Shown: positions 22,281 to 33,905, counted from the stretch's first letter. The stretch: DNA of 64,000 bases from Larix kaempferi (GCA_027924585.1 BSBM01000036.1:3465001-3529000); one strand, 5' to 3'. The notes: a model not told the origin generated them from the letters alone. Translations and numbers: made by a program.

Positions 22281-24250
22281 TTGCACTCTCCTTCTGCACA
22301 CTCGGTTGCATTAGGGTTTTTGAATTGTTTTTCACTCAACACAACCCCCAGATACTTGACACCATCTATCACCATTGAGTCCGCGAGACATTCTCGGTGC
22401 CTCTGGGGTGAGCCCCCACAGCACGGTTCACTTGACATCACCCGTCATAGACATAGATCTTCATCACTTGATACCACTCATCATAGATCTCAAGCTTTGT
22501 CACTTGACTCCACTCGTCAACGGCATAGAACTCCGTCACCCGATCTAGATGCCCCTTATTTTACCTCTGATTCTGAGGCAGAATCCGAGAACCCCACTTA
22601 CACTGCACCAACCAGCCCCATGGCTAGCATGACTTCCACCCCTTTCTTTGTAGGGACCATTGGTGGAGCATCCACCACCACAGCAGCTACCACACCTACT
22701 TTGGGTATGCCCTCAATGGGGCCCACATCTACCATTCCGATCACTTTACCCATTCCAGTAGCTGGCATACCTATCTCCACTCCATCAGTGACTCACACTA
22801 CCCTTGGCGGTACAGGACTGTCCCATACCACTTTCGTTCCTCCACTTTGGGGCAACATCCCAAACCCAGCCCCTCCACTTGGGGGCATTGGCCCCAACAT
22901 GGTCACAACCGCTAGTATGTCACATCCTTCTACTAGTTTTCCATTCATGGCTAGTCTCAACCTTCCTGGCCTAGCTAGACTAACTAACGATCGCATCAGA
23001 CACGACCCTGCATGGCCTCACATGCCCACCAAGCTCCCTTCCGACATCCCTAAGTTTGAGGGAAAGGCAGGTGAGGACCCCCAGAACCATATTATGTCCT
23101 TCCATCTATGGTGTTCCTCCAACTCCATAGTCGACGACTTTGTCCACCTCCGTCTGTTGCAGCGCACCCTCATTGGCTCTGCAGCTAAGTGGTACATCGA
23201 GCAACCCCATGGGACCCATGCCACCTTTACTTCCCTTGCCTCAACTTTCCTGCAGTTCTTTCAGTTACCTGTCCGCTATGACGCGGGAGTTGAGATCCTA
23301 CTGTCTTGCAGATAGAACACGGCTACCCACATCACTGACCACATTCATGAGTGGTGTCCATGCCGCAGCCTCTGCAAAATCAAGTTAGACGATCGTATAT
23401 TCTTAGATTGGTTTCTAAAATCCCTCCTTCCTGTCATTGCCAAGGATGTGGCATCCAAACGACCCCAGTTCGAAGAAGAGGCCATCCTCAAAGCCCAACA
23501 ATTTGACCTTATTTATGCCTAATCGGGTTATCTGTATTCCATCATACCTGACGCCCCTCGCGTTGATTCCTCCCGACACGATGCGCCGGGGGCATCCCAT
23601 GTCGCAGATGGCATCATTGGCCATATTGCCTTGCATCCTCAACCCTTTTCCATAGCACATCCTAGCCATGGCCCTAACTTGTCGCGGGCTACATCTCAAT
23701 CCGAAGCAACCAATTCATATGCTCCCATGGCACATCACCAACATTCCCACGGATCCTCATGTCCACCTCAGTGCTTTGGTCATGCATCCCCCGCTTACGC
23801 CCCCCCGGTCGCACCTCAGCCATATTACCACCCACAGGCTGGACCAACCCCTATGTCCTCTCAAGCCCAACCTGCTTATTACCTGCCATAGGAAGCCCCT
23901 GCGGCCAACCCACAACCCATTCCGCAAACGTATCAGCAACCCCCACAAGGATCAGCACTTGCGCATCCTCCACCTACTTATTATCCACTGCAACCTGCTC
24001 CCGCACTTGCACAACCCCAGAACCCACCTATTGCCCAAGGGCAAGTGTATTCCCAACAGAATCCACAGCAGAACCAAAATAACCAGCGCCAACAGGGCCA
24101 CCAAAACCGTGGCAAAGGACATAACCATGGGAATAACCCCCCTCCAGACCAAGGCGGTCAACCTCCTAATCCCCCAAACAACAATAACGCGGCACCTACC
24201 AACCAGAACCCTGATCGGCCGCCCAAGCAGGCCAAAAATCCTAATTTGTG
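22281..24250 (+). pseudogene. Element C gag
   Basis: Gag polyprotein. The N-terminal part is a low-complexity Ser/Thr/Pro stretch (about 22450-22950). The capsid part begins near 22970 with WPHMPTKLPSDIPKFEGKAG, then FHLWCSSNS, RTLIGSAAKWYIE, FFQLPVRYDAG, HITDHIHEW and LDWFLKSLLP, a pattern widespread in plant gypsy gags. A Pro/Gln/Asn-rich stretch follows to 24249. The frame is kept throughout; it is broken by in-frame stops at about 23313, 23520, 23889 and 24249. After the last stop the same frame gives one CCHC knuckle, CSICGVYGHYTHAC. The start is uncertain. Confidence 0.87.
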
Positions 24251-25019
24251 AACAAACCATCCTTGTTCTATTTGTGGGGTCTATGGACACTACACACATG
24301 CTTGCCCACATTTGGAGCGAGCTCGAAAACTCTGGACAGATGATTCCCATCGCCAAGCGCATGCGGCTCCTTAGGTGCCACCCAACCCCCCACAATCGAG
24401 GAGATCCGCCCCCCAGTATCACCCTCATCCGGAGATATTAACACCATTTATATGATCTCTTCGACTACCACTCCCTCGTCAACCGATTCGACAACTCAAA
24501 GTTTTCTGCAATGATGAGGAGATTCTAGAGGCTCTCACTGCCCCGAATCACCCCTGGGAGGATATGCACCATCGTTCCTACTTTCTCTCAGAAGAGTCCT
24601 CCTCCACCACAGCCACCCAATTTGCAGTTGAGTCCAAAGATTTCCTTCCCACCAAAGTCGACTGGTTTAAGGATCCCATTCCCGCCCCTGATGCTTTTGA
24701 GGAAGGTAACATGGCCAACATCTCACCCATCATCCACATCGATATCTCTGACCCACCCGGTGCTCTTGAAATCATTACTTTGGGAGCCACTTGCACCGAG
24801 TATGATATCGGAGAGTACAAAAAACATTTCCAAGAGTTCCGTGATGTTTTTGCCTGGTCCTATACCGAAATGCCTGGTCTTGACCCCGTTATCTTAAAGC
24901 ACCACAGTAACACCTTTGAGTCAAGGGGCATAATAGATTACCTCGATCCTAGGATAGGGGGCATGATCAATCATTTTGAACCTACGGTCCCCATCACATC
25001 TATCTCATCACGTCAATGA
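24251..25019 (+). pseudogene. Element C nucleocapsid end and pol remnant
   Basis: Contains the knuckle near 24268-24310, then NDEEILEALTAPNHPWEDMHH (positions about 24512-24570) and, further on, IGEYKKHFQEFRDVFAWSY with EMPGLDP (about 24810-24890), the segment that normally sits just before the RT in plant gypsy pol. It stops at 25017-25019 and no RT follows, so pol has been lost here. Confidence 0.75.
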
Positions 25020-25179
25020 ACCCATCGTTCAAACCAACACATATGTGATCCACTATCACAAACCCCATGCACATAGCATGGGGGCAGGTCATTAACCTTG
25101 CTCACTTTTTCACATGCGTGATCTCAACCATTTTTGAGGTCACATGTCACTTGTATATTTGATTTGATTTGATATGCCT

Positions 25180-25775
25180 AGTATTTTGCCCCCGCTCGCC
25201 ATCATTTCTCCCCACCACTGCATCCTTGGCTTGGTGGGCTCACCTTTATTTGCAAGCATTTTTTAACCTAGTTATTTCCTTTGACCATTACGGAGTCCTT
25301 ATGGCCTCCGTTTTTCGCACCATTTGCACCGTCGGATTCATATTTCTTTGCCCATGATGATGCTTGAGATCATTTCTCACTCTCACCAAAATTGTTTTTA
25401 GTATTTTTTTAGACACCACTAGTCGCCTTGGTTTGCGTGCCAGTTCAGCTGCTCTTCGTTTTTGATATATTTTATATCATCGGATTCATTTTTTCAAGCC
25501 TGTGATGATGCTTGAGATCATTTCTTTCTCTCACCATCAGATTGTTCGGGTATTTTTTCCAAAACGTCCCTCATCGCCTCGGTTTGCGTGCCACTTCGGC
25601 CGTTCTCCATTTTTGACACTTTTTATATCACCGGATTCATTTTTCCGAGATCGTGATGATGCTTGAGGTCATTTATCTCTCTCACCAAGTACAGTTTCAG
25701 CATTTGTGTCCCGACACCTTGTTGCCTCCGTTTGCGCACCACATCGGCCACCATCGGATTGTTCCACATTTTTAC
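25180..25775 (+). repeat. Element C tandem repeats, about 150 bp
   Basis: Three to four degenerate units. The phrase GATGATGCTTGAG occurs at 25356, 25504 and 25655 (spacing 148 and 151), each followed by TCTCACCA and a GTTTGCG(T/C) block. Non-coding. Confidence 0.85.
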
Positions 25776-25929
25776 ATGAGCCATTCACTCCTTTCATACT
25801 GCAATTATTTCATTATTTTTCCACCATTCATTATCCCGCAAGGAGGCCCACCAGTGTTCCCCCCCTACCCTCGTTCTTGGTCATCATCAATGTTCCTTGA
25901 TTGAGCACTTCCTCCTTTCCTGACCATTC

Positions 25930-26450
25930 CTTTTGTTCGGTATAATTTTATCCCTTTTTCGGGCCAGACAAGTCCTTTACGAAAAAGGAACTTAGGGAGT
26001 TTCTGTTAAGCTCTTTTCTGATTCCTAAAACAATGAAGAGATCGTCGAGCAATCTTGCTTCCTTTCATGCTCGTTAAAGTACCTGAAAGGGCGTCTATCC
26101 GGTATAATTTTAACCCTTTTCCAGACCTGGTAGACTAATTACGAAAAAGGAATACTCTAGTCACACCGGCTAGAAGAGTTCTTCATTGCATCCTTTTATG
26201 CTTCTTCGGGCCTTGGAGACTAACACACGAAAAAGCACCCCCCTGAAGTCTTCTTATTTGCTTTCAAAGTCTCTAAAATTGAAAGCCACCATGAGCATGC
26301 ACCACCCTGGGCTCGTACAAATCCACACAACAGTACCATTCCATTATTTCAGAGTCTTCTTATCATTTTCAGACTCCTTAAAATTGAAAGCAATCACGAG
26401 CATGACATGTCCTGGGTTCGTATAAATCCACACGACAGTACCATTTTAAA
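25930..26450 (+). repeat. Element C further direct repeats
   Basis: Two sets: GGTATAATTTTA(T/A)CCC with a following ACGAAAAAGGAA at about 25939 and 26100, and a unit of about 105 bp ending in AATCCACAC(A/G)ACAGTACCATT at about 26340 and 26445. The remainder to 27380 shows nothing I can identify. Confidence 0.7.
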
Positions 26451-27394
26451 CACACTTCTTCTAGTTCCTTAACCCATGAAGAAGTCCCCCCGTGCCTCTT
26501 GGAACTATGATCGATCATCTCGGCAGCACCCCCAATAAGGTCGCCTTTGTTCAGAGTATTCTGCAGTCTCCTGCCATTTTACACCCACTTGAGTCTCACT
26601 CACCCCAGTCACTATCCTTGATCCATTACAGCTATAATCCCTTTCCCACCAGTCAGTTTCATACGTTGCCTGATCATCCCCGCCATCATACTCTGAACAA
26701 AGGAAGTTTGAGTCCTCCCACTCTACTTTCCCAGTTATCCCCCATAGTATGACAGTCCTACCATCAGTACTCTCACACTTCAGTTCTCCACCTCATGCTC
26801 CTATCAAGGAAACATCATTTCCTTGCTAGTTGCAGGTCTCCCTCTGTCAACGACAGCCCCTCTACTCCAGAGGATAGACCCAGAGGTCCCTGTGCCTTGG
26901 ACCCATCACCATCTGTGGTGAGTGTCTACCGACCACTTTGAGAGGAGTCATCATTGACTCTCTGAGTGGTTGTTTCTCACATGCTTGACTTCAACACCTT
27001 GATCGCATCGTTGAGAATCGCGCAGGGTTCATATCCCTTCAGTTATTGGTCGAAGACCCCGGATTTCCCCTGACTCTAGAACATTGGTGAGTCCCTTCGA
27101 AACACCCAGTTATATGTTCCTGTGGATGTACGGGTTGCGTAGGCGATTGTATTCAGAAGCCATCCAGTTATATGCTTCCTTGAGTGCCCAGTTCAATTCC
27201 AGTTCAGTGTACCATTGAGGGTATGACTCCCCGTCACTATGATCCAGCAGCTCATCAGTTCCTCTGGTACCACACTCTGCAGCAGCGTTGTTATCCCAGT
27301 GTATCAATTCTTCTGCTAAGACATGGTCATCCCAGCAGTATGTCCCAGATTTGTGTCCCCTCTGGACCCTTATGATGTACACAGTTGTTCTCTA

Positions 27395-27655
27395 TGTATC
27401 TTGCAGGTCCCCCTTTTTTTGGGACTCACAATTATTTTTTATGTATCTTGATACGAGCATGGGTATGCCCGCCTCATCCATATATTGAGATTCTTCCTCA
27501 TTCATTATTTGAGGCCATGTATATTTCAGGTCCCCATGTTTTGGACCCCATTGTTATTATTGTTCTATATCTTGATACAAGCATGGGAATTCCCGCCTCG
27601 TCCATATGTTCAGATTATTCCTCATTCATTATTGAGGTCATGTACTTTCAGTTTT
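27395..27655 (+). repeat. Element C tandem repeat, about 130 bp
   Basis: Two units, each with CAGGTCCCC, ATCTTGATAC(G/A)AGCATGGG, CCCGCCTC and TTCCTCATTCATTAT. Non-coding. Confidence 0.8.
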
Positions 27656-27791
27656 TGCAGTTTGTTCGGGACTATTGTTCCGGGCTCTAGTTCGTTTCTT
27701 CTCTTCTCCACATCCCAGGAAAACCATAAATGACTTATGATGTCTATCGGCCATACAATGAGCTCCTGCCCTCACACATTAGGAGGCAATC

Positions 27792-28505
27792 TGTTAACAC
27801 CCAAAAAGTGCTCACTACCTCATCTACCCATTACATGACTCATTTGTCCATATTTCCTACCATATTTGCCTCCAAAACCTTAAGAAACCCATTAAAAAGC
27901 CTCCAAAAGGCCAAAAAAACCCCTTTTCCCCCCCAAAATAACCCAAAATTCCTCCAAAATAGCAAAAACCCTCTAAAAAGGGGAATAAAAAATACAAAAA
28001 AGAGGAAAAAGAGGGAAAAAGGAAGCAAAAACCCTATACAGCTGACCTAAACCATATGGTGACCAAACCCATGGGCCAACACTCCACCACTAAAAACCTA
28101 TAAATAAGTGATGGATGCCCCTCATTTCATATCCAGAGTCAAACACACCCTTACTCTGCCAAAATCACTCCTGAAACCCTAGCTCACCCTTGAGCTACTT
28201 TCACATTTGAGTGCCCCTTTGGCCCATTTCCAAAACCCTTTGGAGAAAGAGAAAGGAACAAAAATGGAGCTTGGAAGCAACCCTCTTGGACTGCTCAAAA
28301 GGCTTCACCAACCTTCACATTGGAGGTATAATCAATACAAAAACAATTTTTATTATCTTGTCTTTTCTATTTATGCACATGCTTAGAGTAGTTACTATTT
28401 TACTGTACTGTCTTTCATTTACTGTTTTTCTGAACTGCTACTGAGGATTCCCTTCTCCTTAGTAGGTGCTCATTTGCACAAGCTAGGGTGAAAACCCTAG
28501 CTACA
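27792..28505 (+). repeat. Element C 3' LTR
   Basis: 714 bp, TGTTAACACCC to GCTACA, preceded by AGGAGGCAATC, a weak purine tract. Confidence 0.94.
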
Positions 28506-28510
28506 ATCCC

Positions 28511-28615
28511 CAACACTTGCACAAAGTTGTATTTTTGTTTGTTGAGCTGCGCTTAGCTCCGCAGCTCAAGCTCCTTCTGCCATAAAAAATGCCCCAACTT
28601 GGGCCAAGCCCAACA
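28511..28615 (-). repeat. Element A right LTR, end part
   Basis: Continues the LTR cut by element C: CAACACTTGCACAAAG onward matches 3820-3925. It ends GCCCAACA, followed by the CTAAA duplication. Confidence 0.93.
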
Positions 28616-28620
28616 CTAAA

Positions 28621-29560
28621 GCATATGACAGAGTCAGCTAGACCTTCTGAGGTTGTTGCTAATTCAGATTGGAATAGCTCCAGAAGTAGTAAACTAGATT
28701 ATGTGTTGTATAATCTCCTTCCTTCATGGTCCTCATAAATGGTTAACCCTCTAGCTTCTTCATACCAACAATAGGAATCATACAAGGGTTCCCTCTCTCC
28801 CCTTTTCTATTTCTCATGGTAGCAAATGTTTTGAGTAGGTTAATTTCTCATGCTAAATGAACTGGTTCTTTCAAAGGAATCAAGGTCACTGATATAGAAG
28901 TGCTTTCTCACATTTTTTTCATAGATGATGTGTTAATGATGGGGGAGGGCTCTTTGGAAAATTATAAGAAAATGAAACAGATATTACATCTCTATATAAA
29001 GGCCACTGGGATGTTCATAAACGCTGGGAAATCCATCTTATCAGAGAATTCTTTATCAACTGTAGTGAGGAACAACTTAGAAGTGGAAACCCCCTTCCCT
29101 TTAAGACCCTTATCAAAATGTTTCAAATATCTTGTATTTGTTATAAACCCTAATTCTTACTCTTTCCAAGATTGGCTCTGGTTGTACAAGAAGGTGAAAA
29201 GTTAGATCGGTTGCTGGAAAAATAGGTTCCTTTCCAGAGGAGGAAGATTGGTTCTAATTAAAGCTATCATCCAGAGTATTCCAGTATACTGGGATTCTAT
29301 AGCCTATATCCTAGTTGGAATTCTTCATAAAATTCAGAAGAAATTCTTCTCCTTCTTATGGACTGCTAGTAAGCAATCCGAAGGAATACCTCTGGTCAAG
29401 TGGGAAACAGTGGCCAACTTGAAAGCTCTTGGTGGTTGAGGAATAAAAATCCCTTCTTATTCTGTCAATCTTGGGCAGCCAAGTCCCTCTAGCGTTTAAT
29501 AAAAAATCCTTCTTCACTGTGGGGCAAATTTTTGGTGTCAAAATATTGCTCAAACTCCTC
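28621..29560 (+). pseudogene. LINE reverse transcriptase, second part
   Basis: After AYDRVS, the reading gives GIIQGFPLSPFLFLMVANVLS (about 28770-28835), the catalytic loop FFIDDVLMMGEGS (about 28915-28955; FADD/YADD in active elements) and GMFINAGKS, then FKYLVF and the thumb block WKNRFLSRGGRLVLIK at about 29213-29260. It is broken by many stops and at least two frame changes. Confidence 0.88.
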
Positions 29561-29899
29561 AATTCTTGATTGGATAAGGTCTCCTATCATATCCTTCAAA
29601 TTTGGCTCTATAGGGTGGAAAGCCTTTGTTCTTTCCTTCCCTTTGTTAGGAGATTGGCTGACCTCAAAAGTAGGCGACGGTAAAAAATTGCGTATTGGGG
29701 AAGACCCGTGGATAGGTGAAGGTGATGGTTTCAATCTCTCTGATGGAACCTTAAATGTACTTAGCGGTCTTAGAATTCGCACACTAAGTGATGCTAAAAG
29801 CATGCATTCTGATGATTCAAGTGTAACTGTTTAAAAATACGTGAAGGAACTGAGTTTGGAAGGTGACAAAGTAGAGGAATAGAATTCCTTTACAGCTCT

Positions 29900-30430
29900 G
29901 CTAAATTCTAGTTTTATTTGCTTAAAGGAAGGAGTGGAGGACAGCTTGGTTTGGTCAAAGAACTCTTCATTTGGGGATTACAGTGCGAAACTCGGTTATC
30001 AAACAAAGGTTAGAGAATCCTTTGTTGGTGCAACAGAATGGTGGTGGAACACCTTGTGCAAGGCGTCTCAATCACCAAAAGCTAAGCTAACATTGTGTCT
30101 TGCACTCAGTAACAAATTACTAACTTGAGAAAACCTTAAGAAAAGAGGTTGGAAGGCACCAAGCTGGTGTGTGTTATGTCGAAACATTGATGAGACAGAC
30201 ACTCATCTTTTCGTTTGTTTCCCTTATGCCGAGAAGGTGTGGAAAGAAGCGGCTAAAGTTTTTAACCCTCAAGCCTCTTACGATGGAGCTTCCTTGGATA
30301 AAAAATGCCAATCCTAGTGGAATGATAGAATGGTACGTCCTTTTGCTGCATTTCCAAGTTCCTTTATTTATGGAATTTGGTGGGCTCGCAACTCAGAAAT
30401 TTTTCAAAATCGTCACATTCCGGAAGAAGT
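29900..30430 (+). pseudogene. LINE zinc-binding RT-associated domain
   Basis: Contains WWWNTLCKASQSPKAKLTLC and then, across a frame change, WCVLCRNIDETDTHLFVC followed by PYAEKVW (30165-30245), the C..C....H..FVC pattern of the zf-RVT domain that follows RT in plant LINEs. Interrupted by stops at about 30126 and 30256. Confidence 0.8.
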
Positions 30431-30519
30431 GACCTAGGGTATGTTTGTGCAGTGGACAAAGGAGCACAAATGCAAGGAAAAAACAAAAAAACAAGAATTA
30501 TGCATCCTCCAGAAATAGA

Positions 30520-30960
30520 CAAATCCATTCTTTGGGCATTTTTTGATGGGGCTAGTCAAGGGGATCCCCCTCTTGGAGGGTTGGGAGGAGTGATATATCT
30601 AAATGAAAAGCATAAAATCTAGGTGAAATACGCTACGGGACATTGCACAAACAATAAAGCTGAACTTGCAGCTCTACTTTCAGTATTAATATTGGAATTA
30701 TCCATAAATATAAATCGTCTAAATATTTTTGGAGAGTCAAAGACGGTAGTAGATTGGGTTAACAACATAATACAGATCAAAGCACCTCATCTATAGCTGA
30801 TTCTTAATGCTATCAAAAGTTTAAAGGAATCCTTCATTTTTTTCTCTTTATCTCATGTTTATAGGGAATTAAACATTGAAGCATATCTTCTTTCAAAAAA
30901 TGCTCTCCTCTTAGAGCCAGGTCAAACAGAAATCGAAGAAACTTTCAATGAAATGTAGAT
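30520..30960 (+). pseudogene. LINE RNase H domain
   Basis: Reads ILWAFFDGASQG, then GLGGVIYLNEK, a stop, CTNNKAELAALLSVL, FGESKTVVDWVN and, further on, HVYRELNIEAY. These are the Asp, Glu, Asp and His blocks of plant LINE RNase H. Stops at 30620-30622 and 30796-30798. It is the last domain before the 3' tail. Confidence 0.87.
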
Positions 30961-31197
30961 ATAAATCATTGCAATAGTACTTGAATCATTTTTGAGTTGT
31001 AAGCTCCATCATATAATGGAGAAGCACGATTAAATGTAGACATTGAACAAAGAAGTTGATCTTGATACAATTTGGAAGGAAGTTCTTATGAGAAATGTAA
31101 TGTATCTTTTATGTTTTTGAAATGTAAGTCCCTGGTGGATAGTTCATGTTCATTCTCTTAGAATGATTGATATTTTCTAGTTGGAAAATACAATAAA

Positions 31198-31230
31198 CAT
31201 AATATATATATATATTATATATATAATAAA
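31198..31230. repeat. TA-rich microsatellite at LINE 3' end
   Basis: Alternating AT/TA run, plausibly grown from the LINE tail. The following 31231-31335 holds nothing recognisable and is the left flank of element D. Confidence 0.8.
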
Positions 31231-31340
31231 CATAACACCTATTGTTTCCGAACGATATTTTCCATTTTCTCTTGCGTCGTGAAGAGAAACAGAGCCGATC
31301 TTAGCTCTTTGTTGTGGAATTCCAATGCATTTACCGGCCA

Positions 31341-31392
31341 TGTTGTAGTCGAGGGGGTTGCATTGTTACCCGTGATACATAATATATATAAG
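31341..31392 (-). repeat. Element D left LTR stub
   Basis: TGTTGTAGTCGAGGGGG to AATATATATAAG matches the first 54 bases of the right LTR at 58719, then the match stops abruptly. Confidence 0.8.
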
Positions 31393-32512
31393 TATAATAT
31401 CGTTGATCAGATATCACTTAAAAATTTATCCCAAAATTAAAACTTTAAGACAATGACTAGTAAACAGGAAAACTAGTTGCAGAACTAGTCTTGGGAAAGC
31501 TAGTCGAGGGTTGACTAAGAAGGTTTTAGGAATGTATTTGGAAAGGTTTAGGTTATGGAATTTACAAGGGAGAGTGTGCAACATAAATTTATACATAAGG
31601 AAAAAGTTTAGGATCCTTTGTACAAATCACATAGACCATTTATGCTTTGAACATCAGCATCACCGAAGTCCACAACAAGGCTTCCTGGGTACATCCGCAT
31701 ATACAAACTAGATCAAGGATTTGGGAAGGATTAATAAAAATATATTTTTTTTCATGGAGTTCTATGGGCATCAAAAATAAACAATTAAACATTGGATGAA
31801 GAGTTTGGGGAAAATTGCTATGACTTGGACTGTCAAGCTAGTTTTAATGGTTGACTTCCAAAACATGGTACAACCCTCCCAAATTAAGTACTTTAAGGTT
31901 CGAATGTTTTCTAGGATATGTACATGAATATAAACAACTTACAAAACCTGAATTGGATCCTCTGAATGAAATCTATGTCATTTCTGCCAAGACTAGTCCT
32001 CAAAAGGTGCCCAATGAGCATAGAGGGTGGAGTTAAACTTGTATTTGACCACTGTGAGATTTACTTCTGTATTTAATGGAAATTTTAAATATTATATGAT
32101 TTAAAATATAGAGAAGCAACTTTACATCACATCATTACATTTCCAGAGAACTTATATGCCATAAAAATCCCTCAAAACCCCCCCTAGGTCTACCCATTCC
32201 TTCAATAAAACATATATATGGATGAAAATATTTATGTAATGGATTAGGTGAGTTATATCATAGATTTGAAATCATATAATCAGAAGTGTACATCTACCAT
32301 TTGAAAATGCAGTGCTTGAATGGTGAAACTACTCCATAATAAGCTAGAAAAACAATATTGAAAGCCATTATTACATCATGAACCTTTGGAGAATATTCAT
32401 ATGATAAGTTGAAAATATTTTAGGACTGATTTCAGATGTTTATTACAGATCTTTGATGGCTGGAAAAACAGCAGCAAACCATCCTCTCCAATGACAGAAA
32501 GAAAGAATATTC
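31393..32512. other. Unidentified sequence inside element D's left end
   Basis: About 1.1 kb, AT-rich, with no LTR match, no convincing gene and no terminal repeats that I can find. It may be D's 3' untranslated region or a further insertion that replaced the LTR. Confidence 0.5.
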
Positions 32513-32517
32513 AATCC

Positions 32518-33160
32518 TGTTAATTTTTCAGAATTTACTTCAATCTGATATAGGATCTTAATTGAGAGAACAACATGTACAGCATATCTATAGCATATCA
32601 ATCATGGACACAATAATGAAAGCACACAAGAGACACATAGTTTACTTGGGGAGAACCATAAAGGTGAAAAACCCCAATAACTTCCTTAGAGATAGATAGA
32701 GCAATGATACAACCCAAGCATAAGAGATAGACATCTCCTAGCAGCAGCTTCTCCTCCTCCACAAGTGCGCCATTCTCCTGAGAGTGTGAGAGAGAATAGA
32801 ATGATGAAATAGAGTGCCTCCCGCACTCTATTTATACTTGACTTGACTTGCCTAATAACCTTTACTAGGTCGGCCTTAACTTAACCAAATAACATAATGG
32901 ACTGGGCCGACACCCAATAGGGTGGTCTAATAACCCTTTGACCCACATGGTCAACCCCCAATAGGGTGGTCTAATAACCCTTCGACCCACATGACTTATA
33001 CAGGGCCGACTCCAACAAGGTGGTCTAATAACCTATCAAGTATAGGTTATGACACTTACAATATAAATGACGACACTTTTGTATAGAGGAATAATACCAT
33101 CTCTATAGGAGTACAATATACATATATGAAATACATTCCGAAGTTACATATACATCAACA
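32518..33160 (-). repeat. Element E 3' LTR
   Basis: 643 bp. Contains the - strand TATA box TATAAATAGAG at about 32826-32836 and internal repeats of the phrase GGTGGTCTAATAACCC. In element sense it is preceded by AAGAGGGAG, a clear polypurine tract at 33161-33169. Confidence 0.95.
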
Positions 33161-33399
33161 CTCCCTCTTAACTAGGAAGGTATTTCTCAACATAGGTCTT
33201 CTAGCACAAGTCTTCTTCTCTGGATCATTGTCACTGGATAATCATCATCATCGTTGTTGCTGCTATCTCAATCAATCGCTGAGTCTACTCTTCATAGGAA
33301 GTTATACAGAGCCAGTCCTTTTTCATACTGGATGTAGGCCCACCACCTATAGGTCTTCATCATCACTAGCCATACTGTGGAATCCTCAAGACTTATTAC

Positions 33400-33905
33400 G
33401 TGTGTCACAAAACCTTAAAAGAGTCTCTTGACTAGTAAGAACCCTAAAGAGCATCTGAGGCCTTTTTCATCCTGTCCAATTCTCCAGGACTTATTACATG
33501 TGACTGACACAAAACCTTAAAAGAGTGTCCCAGGAACATTTCTGTATATATCACAACCGGCAAGAACTCTAAAGAGCATCCCAGGAACATTTATTGCCTA
33601 AGCATGACCGATAAGATCTCCAGGACTGATTACATGTGACCTCTGCTACAAACCCTCGAAAGAGCATCCCAGGACTTATTACGAGCACATAGCCCAACCT
33701 ATCGGATCTCCGAGGTCTTACATGTAGCACCCACCACAAACCCTCGAAAGAGCATCCCAAGACTTATTACGAGCACTCAACCCAACCTATCGGATCTCCC
33801 AGGTCTTACATGTGGCCCACTATCACAAACCCTCGAAAGAGCATCCCGGGACTTATTACGGGCACATATCCCAACCTATCGGATCTCCCAGGTCTTACAT
33901 GTGAT
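33400..33905. repeat. Element E minisatellite, about 88 bp
   Basis: Phrase AGAGCATC occurs at 33573, 33661, 33749 and 33838 (spacing 88, 88, 89), each unit with GGACTTATTACG, ACCTATCGGATCTCC and AGGTCTTACATGTG. An eroded unit lies to the left. Located between RNase H and the 3' LTR. Confidence 0.9.

Larger units (their letters stand above)
19930..28505 (+). mobile_element. Element C: gag-only Ty3/gypsy derivative
   Basis: An 8576-bp + strand element inserted in element A's right LTR, with ATCCC at 19925-19929 and 28506-28510. LTRs start TGTTAA and end CTACA (19930-20671 and 27792-28505). The inside has a long leader with a minisatellite, a gag gene, a short pol remnant to about 25019, then 2.7 kb of non-coding tandem repeats. 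There is no protease, RT, RNase H or integrase, so mobilisation would need another element. Right and left LTRs differ little (about 3 in the first 120 bases), so C is the youngest layer of this nest. Confidence 0.93.
2331..28615 (-). mobile_element. Element A: nested Ty3/gypsy retrotransposon with additional ORF
   Basis: Complete but dead LTR retrotransposon on the - strand, inserted in the LINE RT. Its ends are TGTTGG and CCAACA, flanked by CTAAA at 2326-2330 and 28616-28620. LTRs are 2331-3925 and 18480-19929 plus 28511-28615. Removing nested elements B and C leaves about 13.5 kb, long for gypsy. Element order (- strand): pre-gag, gag, CCHC knuckles, protease, second gag-like module, RT, RNase H, integrase, additional ORF. 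Integrase lies after RT, which is the gypsy order. Element D is a second member of this family. Confidence 0.93.
28621..31199 (+). mobile_element. L1-type LINE, right (3') part
   Basis: Continuation of the LINE from 2330: RT palm and thumb, a zinc-binding RT-associated domain and an RNase H domain. The 3' end appears to be near 31199, where the sequence turns into a TA-rich microsatellite. Together the two halves give about 4.9 kb. Confidence 0.88.

Noticed and set aside
23952-24428. 158-codon - strand ORF
   Set aside because: Opposite strand of the Pro/Gln-rich gag region of element C; composition bias removes stops.
31393-32512. Possible DNA transposon in element D's left end
   Set aside because: No terminal inverted repeats, target duplication or transposase pattern could be found.
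33400-33905. Regular direct repeats resembling a CRISPR array
   Set aside because: Units are 88-bp head-to-tail copies without unique spacers, inside a copia element; this is a minisatellite.
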